A DNA stretch of 64,000 bases from Spirochaetota bacterium (lineage in GTDB: Bacteria; Spirochaetota; UBA4802; UBA5368), in assembly GCA_035477215.1 (NCBI GenBank), contig DATIKU010000008.1:62001-126000 (forward strand), read 5' to 3'. The translations under genes and the position numbers were made by a program. Under the pieces are notes generated by a model that did not search any database, had not been told where the DNA came from, and was given only the letters and a program-made list of their open reading frames with translations. This document shows positions 42,110-51,602 of this stretch, piece after piece; the first letter of the stretch is position 1; each line of letters starts with the position of its first letter.

Positions 42110-43003
42110 ATGTATTTTCAGGATATAATCGCAGGGCTGAACGAATACTGGGCCCGAAAGGGCTGCGTCATCATACAGGGATACGATCTTGAGGTCGGCG
42201 CCGGCACATTCAACCCCGCGACCTTTTTGCGCGCACTGGGGCCCGAGCCGTGGAACGTGGCCTATGTCGAGCCCTCGCGGCGTCCTACGGACGGCCGTTA
42301 TGGCGACAATCCCAACCGCCTGCAGCATTATTACCAGTACCAGGTCATACTCAAACCCTCACCGCTCGACATCCAGGACCTCTACCTCGATTCACTGCGC
42401 CATCTGGGGATCAGGCTTGAGGAGCATGATGTCCGCTTCGTCGAAGACGACTGGGAATCGCCCACCCTCGGGGCGTCGGGGCTCGGATGGGAGGTCTGGC
42501 TTGACGGCATGGAGATCACCCAGTTCACCTATTTCCAGCAGTGCGGAAGCTTCGAACTGGACCCGGTCCCGGTTGAGCTGACCTACGGGCTCGAGCGCAT
42601 CTGCATGTATATACAGGGGGTCGACAGCGTATTCGACATCAAATGGAACGAGAATATCCTGTACCGCGACGTTCACTATCGCAGCGAACTGGAATTCTCA
42701 CATTATAATTTCCACATCGCCTCGGTGGACCTCCATTTCAAGCTGTTCGACCTGTTCGAAAAGGAATGCCTGTCCGTACTCGAATACAACGATCCGCCGC
42801 TGGTGCTTCCTGCCTACGATTGCGTGCTGAAGTGTTCGCATATATTCAACATGCTCGACGCCCGCGGCGCGATATCCGTTACCGAGCGCGTCGGTTACAT
42901 TACCAGGGTCCGTAACATCGCCCGCCGTTGCGCCGAACGCTACCTCCAGATTAGGGAAGAACTCGGCTTTCCGCTGCTTACAAACCGGGCCGCGCGGGTC
43001 TAA
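42110..43003 (+). CDS. glyQ: Glycyl-tRNA synthetase alpha subunit
   Basis: About 297 aa, normal for GlyQ. Class II core: [20 protein letters not shown], [35 protein letters not shown], and [14 protein letters not shown]. The alpha subunit activates glycine; the beta subunit GlyS binds tRNA. Start ATG 42110 follows GGGGGGCGCTC; the frame from 42053 is longer than other GlyQ. No glyS follows; the next gene is a DHH phosphoesterase 6 bp downstream. Confidence 0.96.
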   Translation: MYFQDIIAGLNEYWARKGCVIIQGYDLEVGAGTFNPATFLRALGPEPWNVAYVEPSRRPTDGRYGDNPNRLQHYYQYQVILKPSPLDIQDLYLDSLRHLGIRLEEHDVRFVEDDWESPTLGASGLGWEVWLDGMEITQFTYFQQCGSFELDPVPVELTYGLERICMYIQGVDSVFDIKWNENILYRDVHYRSELEFSHYNFHIASVDLHFKLFDLFEKECLSVLEYNDPPLVLPAYDCVLKCSHIFNMLDARGAISVTERVGYITRVRNIARRCAERYLQIREELGFPLLTNRAARV

Positions 43004-43009
43004 ACGGCA

Positions 43010-43996
43010 ATGCACATGGGGTTTGCCAATCTCGAGAGGTTTTTGTCCCGGCACGACAGGTTCATCATCTCCACGCACGAGAGCCCCGACGGCGACGGCC
43101 TTGGCGCCGAGATCGGCTTTCGCGAGATACTCACCGTGATGGGCAGGGAGTCGGTCATACTGAATTCGGACCCGGTCCCCGACAAGTTTTCGTTCATCGA
43201 CCCCGAACACGAAATCAATGTGTATGGCGATTCCACCGTCCTGACGTATCCGCTCGAGGAATACGCCGTTTTCGTACTGGATACCAACGATTTCGACAAC
43301 GTGGGCTCCATCTTCGGAAAGCTCAGGGACAGGGTTAAAGAGGTCTTCATCATCGACCACCACGAGGGCGGCAAAGACAAGCTTGAATCGAACTTCATCA
43401 AGGTTGAAGCCTCGTCAACCTGCGAGATCATATACACCCTCTTCGTTTATTTCGGCATGACCCCGAGCTCCAAGACCGCCCAGGCCATTTACGCCGGCAT
43501 GCTCTTCGATACGGGCTCGTTCCGCTATCCCAAGACTACATCGGAGACCTTCAGGATCGCAGGGCGCCTCGTCGAGCTCGGCGCCGACCCGTTCAAATCG
43601 TACGAGCACATCTATGAAAACAATTCGCTGGCCAGCTTCGCCCTGCGCGCCATGATCCTTTCGACGATGGAGGTTCATCACGGCGGCAGGCTCATCGCGA
43701 TGAAGCTTACGCCGGACATGATAGACAGGTCGGGGGCGAGCTTCTCGGAAGGCGAGCTTTCGATCAACATGCCGCTCACCGTTCACGGGGTCGTCGCCAG
43801 CGTACTGGTCAAACAGGATTCGAGCGGCCCCGTAAAGGTGAGCCTGCGCACCAAGGGCGATTACGACGTGGCGGAAATCGCCATAGCGAACGGTGGCGGC
43901 GGGCACAAAAACGCCGCGGGCTACAAGTCCGTCCTCCCGCTCGAGGAGGCCTTCCGCAAGGCGATCGGCGATATGGAGGGGTTTTTCCGGGACTAA
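43010..43996 (+). CDS. DHH-family phosphoesterase, NrnA-like
   Basis: 328 aa. DHH domain: ISTHESPDGDGLGAEIG (DxD), VLDTND, and IDHHEGG (DHH); DHHA1 domain ends GGGGHKNAAGY. NrnA-like enzymes degrade nanoRNA and pAp; others cut cyclic dinucleotides. Cytoplasmic. 6 bp after glyQ, likely cotranscribed. Its end overlaps the ParB-like gene on the opposite strand by 4 bases. Confidence 0.9.
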   Translation: MHMGFANLERFLSRHDRFIISTHESPDGDGLGAEIGFREILTVMGRESVILNSDPVPDKFSFIDPEHEINVYGDSTVLTYPLEEYAVFVLDTNDFDNVGSIFGKLRDRVKEVFIIDHHEGGKDKLESNFIKVEASSTCEIIYTLFVYFGMTPSSKTAQAIYAGMLFDTGSFRYPKTTSETFRIAGRLVELGADPFKSYEHIYENNSLASFALRAMILSTMEVHHGGRLIAMKLTPDMIDRSGASFSEGELSINMPLTVHGVVASVLVKQDSSGPVKVSLRTKGDYDVAEIAIANGGGGHKNAAGYKSVLPLEEAFRKAIGDMEGFFRD

Positions 43997-44931
43997 AGCA
44001 GACCGATCAGCTTTTCAATCTTCCGGGCATCGATGCCCGAAAGCCTTCCGCGTATGGAATCCTCATCGTCTCCGCGACCGAACCGTATGGTAAGCGACAC
44101 GCCCCCCCCTTCGAAGTACGGCGGAATACTCACCGAACAGCCCCCGCGTTCGATCTCCGCGGAAATTTGCCCGGCATTCTCTTTCATCTCCGAATAGGCC
44201 GGATATCTCAGGGAATACACGGCGTCGTGAAGCAGCTGTTCGTCCCTCCGGCGGTCCCCGGTCTCCGGCGCCGGCAGCGCGAGCACGGGGGCGAGCGTTC
44301 CGTCCCTTCTCAGGATGTCCGACATCATCTCCACGACGTCCCTGAAGACGTTGACGCGAATGCCCGCGTCGTCGACCCTGCCGGCCAGAAACTCGTGCGC
44401 CTCGGCCGGGAGCCCCAGGAGGCCCTTTATCACCTTGAAGCCGATGTCGCGAAGATCGATGTAGTCTCTCAAGCGCCGGGGGAGTCTCATAACGGACCCG
44501 GCCGTTTCGGCCGAGGCGAACTCCACGGGGATCTCGAGGCCGTGCCGGACCGTCCGCGAAAGTTCCGCTTCTCCAAGCCCCAGCATGCGGAGTATTTCCG
44601 CCATCCTCATCCTGCCCACGGGCCCCGCCTCATTGCGGCTGCATTTCAACACCGCACGGGCCCTGTAGGCCGCGGGATCTATCTCATCCACGACGGCCGC
44701 GTCGAACGTTTCGATGCCGGCGCGCACGAGCGCCGCAAGACGGTTGTGACCGAAAACCGGAACAAGGCGCCCGGCCTCCCTTAAAAAAACCGGGCTTTCG
44801 AGCAGGCCGAAGCATTCTATTGATCTCACAAGCCCCTCGATGGGGCGCTTCCGCGATACGCGGTAGGTGGCGTTTAGAAAATCGACCCCGGCCAGGGAAA
44901 CGGGGCGGACAGCGCCGAAAACGCTCTCCAT
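43993..44931 (-). CDS. ParB/Srx-like domain protein
   Basis: 312 aa. The N-terminal region has the ParB-N/sulfiredoxin pattern (RKRPIEGLVRSIECFGLLESPVFLREAGRLVPVFGHNRLAALVRAG), where GHNR replaces the usual GxxR motif. The middle is helical (DYIDLRDIGFKVIKGLLGLP) like a ParB HTH region. The C-terminus is unrecognised. Such proteins bind DNA, or with an active ParB-N fold hydrolyse CTP. No parA partner is adjacent, but a ParA-like domain is in the cNMP protein of the same gene cluster. It is 2 bp after the TPR/Mrr-like B gene. Confidence 0.7.
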   Translation of the reverse strand: MESVFGAVRPVSLAGVDFLNATYRVSRKRPIEGLVRSIECFGLLESPVFLREAGRLVPVFGHNRLAALVRAGIETFDAAVVDEIDPAAYRARAVLKCSRNEAGPVGRMRMAEILRMLGLGEAELSRTVRHGLEIPVEFASAETAGSVMRLPRRLRDYIDLRDIGFKVIKGLLGLPAEAHEFLAGRVDDAGIRVNVFRDVVEMMSDILRRDGTLAPVLALPAPETGDRRRDEQLLHDAVYSLRYPAYSEMKENAGQISAEIERGGCSVSIPPYFEGGGVSLTIRFGRGDDEDSIRGRLSGIDARKIEKLIGLL

Positions 44932-44933
44932 GC

Positions 44934-46502
44934 TCAGAGTATTCCTTTCAGGTATTCGTCGAGCTCGTCGGGATACACCACCATGACCTTCTGCAACTTG
45001 CCGAGGTTGTTCTTGGCGGGCTCGGTCAGGTCGACGGTGGTGACGAAAAGGCCCTGTTTTACCTTGAAATCGTTTATGGCCTGGGCGAAATTCCGGAGCG
45101 GTATCTCGCCCACCATGGTCTTGGTCCAGCGCCGGAACCAGACGAGCACCTTCTCTTTCGTTGCGTTCGAGGTGGCCATAAAATCAACCCCGTCCGCTTC
45201 GCGGTAGGTCTGCAGTATCTGTTCGACCCGGTACCCCATCTTCGTGATCACCCTGCTCGCCATGATGCGGAAATTCTCCGTATCAAGCTTCACGAGCTTT
45301 TCGAGCCTGTCCCCGGTGCTCGCCGCCAGGCGCGTCTCGCCTTCACCCTCGCGCGGGAAGCCGATGCGCGTCGTAACCATAATGCTTTTAATATCCAGGG
45401 GCCTGTCGCTCTTCAACCCGCAGATGTCCCATATAAAACTTGGTGGAAATGCGCCGGCGATCCAGTCATCCACCCCGTCCATTACCGAGGCTTCGAAGTC
45501 GTCTCGGGACTGCCGATACCCGCTGTCCATTTCCCGTCGCAGCATGGTCACCAGACGGTTGATCTCGTTATAGGTCTTGTCGATACGGTACAGCTCATTC
45601 CAGTATTCGTAGGCCTTGTTGACCTGCTCGGCCCTGATGCACGCGTATCCAAGGTCGTAAAGAGCGAGCATGATCTCGCTCTGCGAATCGTTTTCGCGGG
45701 CCGTCTGCAGCAGTTCCTCGAAGCACTTTACCGCCTCGTCGCTCTTTTTAGACTGTGCCTTAAGGAAGGCGAGGAGCCGTCTGGCTACGTACCGCACCTC
45801 GAATTCCTGGGCCCTGTCCGCGATCGCGGAGGCATGGGGGATCGCCTGTTTGAAGTCCCTCTTTCTCTGCAGCGCGAACGCCATGGCCAGGTTCGCCGCA
45901 TCGGAGTTCGGACGCAGGGCCAGGGCGGATTTGAAATAATTGATGGCCTCGTTGGTCTTCTGGTTCTGATAACTCGTAATGCCGGCCCCGAAAAAAACCT
46001 CAAAATCGTCCCTGCTTATCTTAACCAGGCGGTCGAAATGCTTCTGGGCGAAATCGAACTCCTCCTGCCCCATGGCGATAAAAGCGACATGATAGAGAGC
46101 CTCGGCATCGGCCGGATAGTGACCGAGTATTTCGAGATACCCGCGGAAGGCCTTTTCGACATCGTCCCGGAGGTAGTAGGCATGGGCGAGTTTTTTTTGA
46201 ACGTCAAGCGGCTCTATTTCGTAGGTAAACTTGCCTATTCTCAGCAGTTCCTCGAACTGGATTATGGCCTGGTCTATCTCGTTCAGCCCCATGTAAAGTC
46301 CGGCCAGCCGATAATGCGCTGTCGGGTCGCCGGGACGGTTTTCCAGAACCTTCCGATATTCGAGGACCGATTCCTTCAGCATCCCCTGCTTTTCAAACAG
46401 CTCGGCCCTTCGAACGGGATCGAATTTTGGCCTGATGTAGACCAGATAATACCCGACCACACCCAGACCGCCGAGAATGATAAGGATGAAGGTAATAAGC
46501 AT
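44934..46502 (-). CDS. Membrane-anchored TPR protein with Mrr-like C-terminal domain (B)
   Basis: 522 aa. One N-terminal transmembrane helix (about 2-24), then at least six TPR repeats (about 30-330, e.g. ESVLEYRKVLENRPGDPTAHYRLAGLYMG). A C-terminal restriction-endonuclease-like domain follows (about 410-520, MGYRVEQILQTYREADGVDFMATSN... and GLFVTTVDLTEPAKN). The Asp in DGVDF is kept, but the usual QxK is replaced by WFRR, so nuclease activity is doubtful. Same architecture as the protein at 51603-52961. Cytosol-facing domains are inferred. Confidence 0.72.
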   Translation of the reverse strand: MLITFILIILGGLGVVGYYLVYIRPKFDPVRRAELFEKQGMLKESVLEYRKVLENRPGDPTAHYRLAGLYMGLNEIDQAIIQFEELLRIGKFTYEIEPLDVQKKLAHAYYLRDDVEKAFRGYLEILGHYPADAEALYHVAFIAMGQEEFDFAQKHFDRLVKISRDDFEVFFGAGITSYQNQKTNEAINYFKSALALRPNSDAANLAMAFALQRKRDFKQAIPHASAIADRAQEFEVRYVARRLLAFLKAQSKKSDEAVKCFEELLQTARENDSQSEIMLALYDLGYACIRAEQVNKAYEYWNELYRIDKTYNEINRLVTMLRREMDSGYRQSRDDFEASVMDGVDDWIAGAFPPSFIWDICGLKSDRPLDIKSIMVTTRIGFPREGEGETRLAASTGDRLEKLVKLDTENFRIMASRVITKMGYRVEQILQTYREADGVDFMATSNATKEKVLVWFRRWTKTMVGEIPLRNFAQAINDFKVKQGLFVTTVDLTEPAKNNLGKLQKVMVVYPDELDEYLKGIL

Positions 46503-46528
46503 TTTTCAGGTACCCGTTTCCGCCCGGC

Positions 46529-48784
46529 TCAGCGAAAAAATTTCACGATGGTAGGCCAGCCGTTGATAGTTACGGCGCTTCCGAAGTCCTTTTTGATGAC
46601 GAAATCGCTCTCCTGCCTGATTTTCGCCCTGAATGGCAGGTTGATCATGATCTCGGGCGGTACGAATTTCGGCAGATCGATGAACCTGTACTGCACCTCG
46701 CTGCCCGAGGAGACAACCCTGAAGCTTATCGGGCCGAAGCGCGACGGAGCATCCTGCACCACGATCTCCGACCCCGGGCGGAACCACTCCGCACGCGGCG
46801 ACGGCAGCACATCAAGCCGGTTCTCGAAGTCCATAAACAGCATGTTTCGCAGCGCCAGGGCGAATGCCGCCATCGCCTCGACGGAATCGCCGTCGCCCAT
46901 TAACCCGGCGCCCGAACCGGGGTGCAGTATCTCCTGCAGCGAGAAGCGCTTCCCGCCCCTGCTTATAAATTCGCGCATAAGGTCGTAATACCGCATGTCG
47001 CGGCAAAAGATGAGGTTCGAGGCGAACAGGAAGGACAGCACCGAATCCCAGCCTCCGAGCGCCCTGACATAGAGCGGCACGCCGCCGTAGAGTTCTGTCA
47101 ATCCGCCGACCATCGAGCCGAGGTCGTCCGCGGAGAGTTCCTCAATCCTGAAGGGAAAGCCGGCCGCGGCCATATATCCGGCCGCCCCGCCGCCGTCCAG
47201 GCGCGGGTCGTGGCTGCCGGACACGGGCTTTCCTTCTCCACCGGGAAACATTGTGCGGACCTCCACGGCTATGATGCCGCCCAGCCGTTTCACCTCCTTC
47301 GCAAACCTGTTTTCGTCGCCAAAAAGTCCCATACAGCGCGCGAGATAGGAATACTGGCGAAGCGCGTTACAGATCAACACCAGGTCGTACAGGTGAGGCG
47401 AAGCCAAGAGATAAAAGCCGAGGGAGTTGCCTCCCTCGCGCCATAAGACCGATTTAATGCCGCTGGAATAATCGCACAGGGATCCGGCCGCTGCTTTTAG
47501 CGCCGCATAACCCTTTCGGAGGAAATCCATGTCCCGTGAATGGATGAAGCAGTCCGCGAACGCCGAAATAAGGTACGCAACGCCGATAATCCGATCAAAC
47601 GACGGCTCGGCAATCCCCTCAAAATGCGGCATGACCGAACGGATCATTCCCTCGACCTCCGAATGGTACCCCATCCGGTTGCACGAACAGACCATGAGGC
47701 ACAGGCGCTTCATCGCCACGGTATCGAAATTGCGTCTTTGCGGCCCGGTTTCGCGGTTGATAGCATTGAGCAGGGAAAGCTTGGCCGCGTAAAGCCAGCG
47801 CACAACCGGCTCCTCGGGAAAGGAAACGGTGATCCCGCTTTTTATCCTTAGACCGGCGAAAACGGCGAATTCCTCGGCCGCGCGCGCGAAATTTAACCGC
47901 GAAGGTGCTATGGCATTTTTGCGCGAAAGACTGATCCGGATGTGGATCTTTCGCGCGCCTTTCTGAAGAACGTACCCCAACGCAAGCGTCGCCATGCCGA
48001 ACTCGCACGAAACTTTAAACGCATCACGCGAGCCCTCGACCGGCTTCAGGTCGCCGGAGTGGCCGGCGCCGGTCGTAACGAAATCAGGCTTCGCCTCCAT
48101 CACCGCGCGTTCTGAACCGTCTATCCTCACCGTTCGCGAGTCCCTTCTGTATTCGATTTCGCCGACCGTACCAAGCGTGGTTGTGTCATACGGTCGAAAC
48201 GCCACCAGGAGCATCGCACCCTCGGACTTTTGGGGGAGGAAGCACTCGAGCGCGACAATGGCCTCGTCGACACCCGTGCGCGCCCCGAACACCGTCTGTG
48301 TCAGGTTGAATTCCTTTTCCTTCCACTCGGTTTTAATAATGGAGGTAAGCGGATCCCGTTCCTGCGCGATCCCGCCGGCAAGCTCCTGCGGCCTGAATAT
48401 CCGCCGACGGGCGATGACCCAGATTTCGACCGACCATCCGGCATAGGTGGGGGAAAGCATGCCCGATGGATCGATCCGAACTGCGTCGCTCGAAAGAAAG
48501 TTGGTAAAATACAACCAGTCCCTGTTGGAATGATTGGCGAGCTGAGGCGGCAGTATTCCGCTCCCTGAAATGGAAGCGCCGTCCGCGAGCCGGTTTACCC
48601 AGTACGGCCAGCGGTACGACGAAAACCTCTGAAAGAGAAGATAATTCCGAATGCCCGCGCCGATACCCGCCGTCATCGAGACGAGCTTGTCGCGGTCGAC
48701 GAAAGCGGGAACGTCACCCGCGAAGCCCTCGCCGACGGCGATTCGGGGCTTCTCGCGCCTCCGGAAAATCCCTTTAATGCTCAT
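46529..48784 (-). CDS. Six-hairpin glycosidase-like protein, function unknown
   Basis: 751 aa. The C-terminal half is helical with features of (alpha/alpha)6 glycosidase folds (about 330-680: VVRWLYAAKLSLLNAINRE, FLRKGYAALKAAAG, GGVPLYVRALGGWDSVLSFLF). The N-terminal half is beta-rich, as in glucoamylase or GH94-like proteins. I cannot identify catalytic acids with confidence. No signal peptide. It sits between STAS and TPR/Mrr-like B in the cluster, with 16- and 26-bp gaps. Confidence 0.6.
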   Translation of the reverse strand: MSIKGIFRRREKPRIAVGEGFAGDVPAFVDRDKLVSMTAGIGAGIRNYLLFQRFSSYRWPYWVNRLADGASISGSGILPPQLANHSNRDWLYFTNFLSSDAVRIDPSGMLSPTYAGWSVEIWVIARRRIFRPQELAGGIAQERDPLTSIIKTEWKEKEFNLTQTVFGARTGVDEAIVALECFLPQKSEGAMLLVAFRPYDTTTLGTVGEIEYRRDSRTVRIDGSERAVMEAKPDFVTTGAGHSGDLKPVEGSRDAFKVSCEFGMATLALGYVLQKGARKIHIRISLSRKNAIAPSRLNFARAAEEFAVFAGLRIKSGITVSFPEEPVVRWLYAAKLSLLNAINRETGPQRRNFDTVAMKRLCLMVCSCNRMGYHSEVEGMIRSVMPHFEGIAEPSFDRIIGVAYLISAFADCFIHSRDMDFLRKGYAALKAAAGSLCDYSSGIKSVLWREGGNSLGFYLLASPHLYDLVLICNALRQYSYLARCMGLFGDENRFAKEVKRLGGIIAVEVRTMFPGGEGKPVSGSHDPRLDGGGAAGYMAAAGFPFRIEELSADDLGSMVGGLTELYGGVPLYVRALGGWDSVLSFLFASNLIFCRDMRYYDLMREFISRGGKRFSLQEILHPGSGAGLMGDGDSVEAMAAFALALRNMLFMDFENRLDVLPSPRAEWFRPGSEIVVQDAPSRFGPISFRVVSSGSEVQYRFIDLPKFVPPEIMINLPFRAKIRQESDFVIKKDFGSAVTINGWPTIVKFFR

Positions 48785-48800
48785 TTGAATGAACCCCGGG

Positions 48801-49136
48801 TCAGAAATGCCTGAGCGCTTCTTCCTCCGTTTCGTACACTTCGAACATATCCATGAGTTCCACGACCTCGAATATCTTCTTGACCGAGTTGTTCATGTTG
48901 CAGAGCACAAGCTTGCGCTTCGATTCCTTGAGCGCCCTCATGGTGGAAACGAAGATCCTCAGGCCCGAACTGCTCATGTATTCCACCTGTCCCAGGTTGA
49001 GGAGCAGGCTGCTCTGCGCTTCCTGTTCGATTATCCTGTTGATTTCCTTCTCCACATCGGCGGACACATGGACATCAAGTTTCCCGTGCAGATAAATTAC
49101 GATGACGTTACCGACTTTTCTGGTTTTAAGATCCAT
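48801..49136 (-). CDS. STAS-domain anti-sigma factor antagonist
   Basis: 111 aa. IVIYLHGKLDVHVSADVEKEI and VEYMSSSGLRIFVSTMRALKE, where the middle Ser of SSS is the probable phosphorylation site, define the SpoIIAA/RsbV-like STAS fold. It would act by partner switching with an anti-sigma kinase not seen here; the HATPase-HDOD protein at 40523 is a distant candidate. GGGGAGGGG ribosome site. Confidence 0.9.
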   Translation of the reverse strand: MDLKTRKVGNVIVIYLHGKLDVHVSADVEKEINRIIEQEAQSSLLLNLGQVEYMSSSGLRIFVSTMRALKESKRKLVLCNMNNSVKKIFEVVELMDMFEVYETEEEALRHF

Positions 49137-49247
49137 TTACCCCTCCCCGATTTCAACCGGCCATCCGCGAAACCGGAACGACCCGGACTCCCCAGGCGAA
49201 GTCCAGGGGACCCGTTTCTCCGGCTTTCGTGATCCCCGGCAGTTAGC

Positions 49248-49694
49248 TCACTCTTCGCCCGAACGGGCGAACTTTCTCGTAATCGCAAGCGCCGCCGCCG
49301 TAACGACAAGCACAACCGAAAACATCACCCCCAGCGCCACCGCCAGCGGATGCTGATACTCCAGCCCGTTTTTGATAAGAACCCATGACGCCATAAGCGG
49401 AAACAAAATTCCCGTGAAATAAACCAGCCCCCTGTACCTGAGCGGGTCGAAGAGCGGCAGCACCATCGACGCTCCCGCTGCAAAAACCATCGCCGCGAAG
49501 CCCCGTGTGACAAAATAAAGGGGCGCGACGAAGGCGTCGTATTTTATCTGGTTAAACCAGTCCTCGGCCAGCGGCAGACCCAGGAGTGAGCCGAGAAAAA
49601 GCGGCGACAGATAAAACGCGATGCCGGCGGTGATATATAACACACCGCTGACCAGAATAACCACCTGCAGGATGTTCGTCAGCTTCGAACGCAT
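49248..49694 (-). CDS. Four-helix integral membrane protein, 148 aa
   Basis: Four predicted transmembrane helices (about 8-30, 55-75, 85-100, 112-135), no recognised family (DUF4345-like flavour). ATG 49694 follows AAGGAGAGGTCG; a longer frame was rejected. Lies between STAS and cNMP genes with gaps of 111 and 66 bp, so linkage to the operon is looser here. Confidence 0.65.
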   Translation of the reverse strand: MRSKLTNILQVVILVSGVLYITAGIAFYLSPLFLGSLLGLPLAEDWFNQIKYDAFVAPLYFVTRGFAAMVFAAGASMVLPLFDPLRYRGLVYFTGILFPLMASWVLIKNGLEYQHPLAVALGVMFSVVLVVTAAALAITRKFARSGEE

Positions 49695-49760
49695 CGACCT
49701 CTCCTTAATCCTTTTTCCGCACCGAATACCGCGCCGCAACGGCCGGCCACCCCGTTTATA

Positions 49761-51587
49761 CTACAAACCGCGCTCCTTCAACAATTTATTCGAAATCTCG
49801 TCCGAAAGTTCCAGTATTTTTTTCAAATTGTACTCGCTTTCGTCGATTTCAATCACGATGTTTTTCGATGGAATACCGCCCGGATGGCCTTCCGGCAGCA
49901 AAAGAGAGCAATGGTCCAGATACCGGTCGTAAAATCTTAAAACCCGTTTGTCGCGGAACCGGAGCCTGCCCCTGTTTCGCACCGAAACCGAGAGTATCTC
50001 GTCCACGTCGGTACGGAGCAGATCCTCGGGACGCACTCTTCTCCTCGGAAAGCCCGAATGATACAGACTCCCGGCAATCTCCACCGATTCGCATACCGGA
50101 TTGAGCATAAAAGAGGCCGCTATACATTCCGCAAGGCCGCCCGTACTGAAGACGCGAACGCCTTCCCCGCGCTCGTCCGCCAGCATGGCCGCGGGCAGGC
50201 TCCTGAACATCTCGATCCGGGCCGAACCGGCCAGTTCGCGGGCATGGCGGGCCGCTCCCGCGCTCTTGATTACGAACTCGTCGGGGAAGGTGATATCGAG
50301 CATGGCGTTGATGCGTTCCTCCGAAAAAAAAGACTCCACAGCCCGCAGGAAGGATTCTTCGTTCTCCATCAACGCGAAAAGCGCGGCAAGGCAGTAGCTC
50401 ATACCGGATGAATAGATGAGGTCCACTTTCCCGCCGGAGCGCTGGAAGGCCGCGAGAAAACCCGCATAGGCCACGGAATCGGCGAGCCTCGTCTCGAGCA
50501 CCATGCCCCGCTTCCTGCCCTGTATGAACTCCATGAACTCCGCGGCGTTCTCGCCGCCGATGCGCTCCCTCAGCGCCTCGTGCGCGGGGACCTTTTTCGT
50601 AACGCCCAGGTCTTCGAGAATTATCCCGCCTTCGAATGAACGCGCGGAGCGCGCGTGGAACGCGTTGAGCGTGTACAGCACCCGCTGCCCCTCGCGAAGG
50701 CCGGAGTCGAGCAGCGGATAGAGCGACCGCCGCTCCTTCGGGCGCGTAACAATCGGGAAGATGACGTCGGACAAATCGAAGACCCTGTCGCGCAGCGCGT
50801 CGTCGCGCCCGGACAGGTCGATGACGATAAACCGGTACTCCCGCGACAGCGCGAAAAGGATCGGGGAGAGTATTTCGGGATTGACCCGCACCCTGGATCC
50901 AAAGGCAATGTTCATAAGAGAGAGGTTGTCATCGACCGGTTCGATACGCTCGTTAATAAACAAATCGGCGGCAAGGTCTTCCTCGTCCTTCTGCGATACG
51001 GCCGTCGTGATCTTTCTTTCAAAGATATTGAAGACCGAGTCGCCGGTATACGACACATCGAGGATTATCGTCTTTCCCTCGCGGGCGCAGCAGAGGCCGA
51101 GAAAGGACGAGAGAATCGACTTCCCCGAACCGTCCGTCCGGCCGAAAACGGTTATGATCCGCGCCGCCCTGCCGCCGTACTTTTTCGCCACGGACGAGGG
51201 TTCGAATCCCATCGCGCCGACGGCGCGCAGATATCCACGCATGGCCTTGTAGGAATTAAGGAAAAAACGGTAAATGCTTTTTACCTCGAACACGAAGAGT
51301 GATGAATCCACGAGCGCCCGCACCTGCCCGCGATGGCGGTTCTGCGTAAAGGGGATGTCGCCGAAGAACGAGCCCGACGCCATGCAGACGACCTCGCCCC
51401 GTCCGGGGGCTTCCATCTCGAAGAGACCCGTTATCACTACGCCGAAGGAGTTGTCCTTTCCGGGATCGAAAATCTTTCCGCGCTTTACGTTTACAACGCG
51501 CCCGGCACCGCGGAGGAGCCTGATTTCTTCGTCCCTGCAATGCCGGAAGAGGGGAATGTCACTCAGGATATGATCGATAAAATCCAT
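49761..51587 (-). CDS. cNMP-binding / ParA-like / degenerate patatin protein
   Basis: 608 aa. Residues about 5-115 form a cNMP-binding barrel (IPLFRHCRDEEIRLL..., GSFFGDIPF). Residues about 140-330 resemble a ParA/MinD P-loop domain with GRTDGSGKS at 149-157 and FIVIDLSG at 253-260. Residues about 355-600 align with patatin, as in neuropathy target esterase. The GGGxRG oxyanion loop is replaced by ETRLAD, the nucleophile motif is GMSYC (S397, no second Gly), and the DGG aspartate is T482. It therefore looks like a catalytically dead patatin. 15 bp after TPR/Mrr-like A. Confidence 0.72.
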   Translation of the reverse strand: MDFIDHILSDIPLFRHCRDEEIRLLRGAGRVVNVKRGKIFDPGKDNSFGVVITGLFEMEAPGRGEVVCMASGSFFGDIPFTQNRHRGQVRALVDSSLFVFEVKSIYRFFLNSYKAMRGYLRAVGAMGFEPSSVAKKYGGRAARIITVFGRTDGSGKSILSSFLGLCCAREGKTIILDVSYTGDSVFNIFERKITTAVSQKDEEDLAADLFINERIEPVDDNLSLMNIAFGSRVRVNPEILSPILFALSREYRFIVIDLSGRDDALRDRVFDLSDVIFPIVTRPKERRSLYPLLDSGLREGQRVLYTLNAFHARSARSFEGGIILEDLGVTKKVPAHEALRERIGGENAAEFMEFIQGRKRGMVLETRLADSVAYAGFLAAFQRSGGKVDLIYSSGMSYCLAALFALMENEESFLRAVESFFSEERINAMLDITFPDEFVIKSAGAARHARELAGSARIEMFRSLPAAMLADERGEGVRVFSTGGLAECIAASFMLNPVCESVEIAGSLYHSGFPRRRVRPEDLLRTDVDEILSVSVRNRGRLRFRDKRVLRFYDRYLDHCSLLLPEGHPGGIPSKNIVIEIDESEYNLKKILELSDEISNKLLKERGL

Positions 51588-51602
51588 TCGCCGTTTCGCT
51601 TT

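Noticed and set aside
43993-44931. Chromosome partitioning ParB with nearby parS/origin
   Set aside because: No parA gene, no parS-like palindrome seen and the ParB motif is degenerate (GHNR); treated as ParB-like only.
44820-46988. 722-codon plus-strand frame opposite the ParB-like and TPR genes
   Set aside because: Shadow of well-supported minus-strand genes with TPR repeats and operon spacing; no family features of its own.
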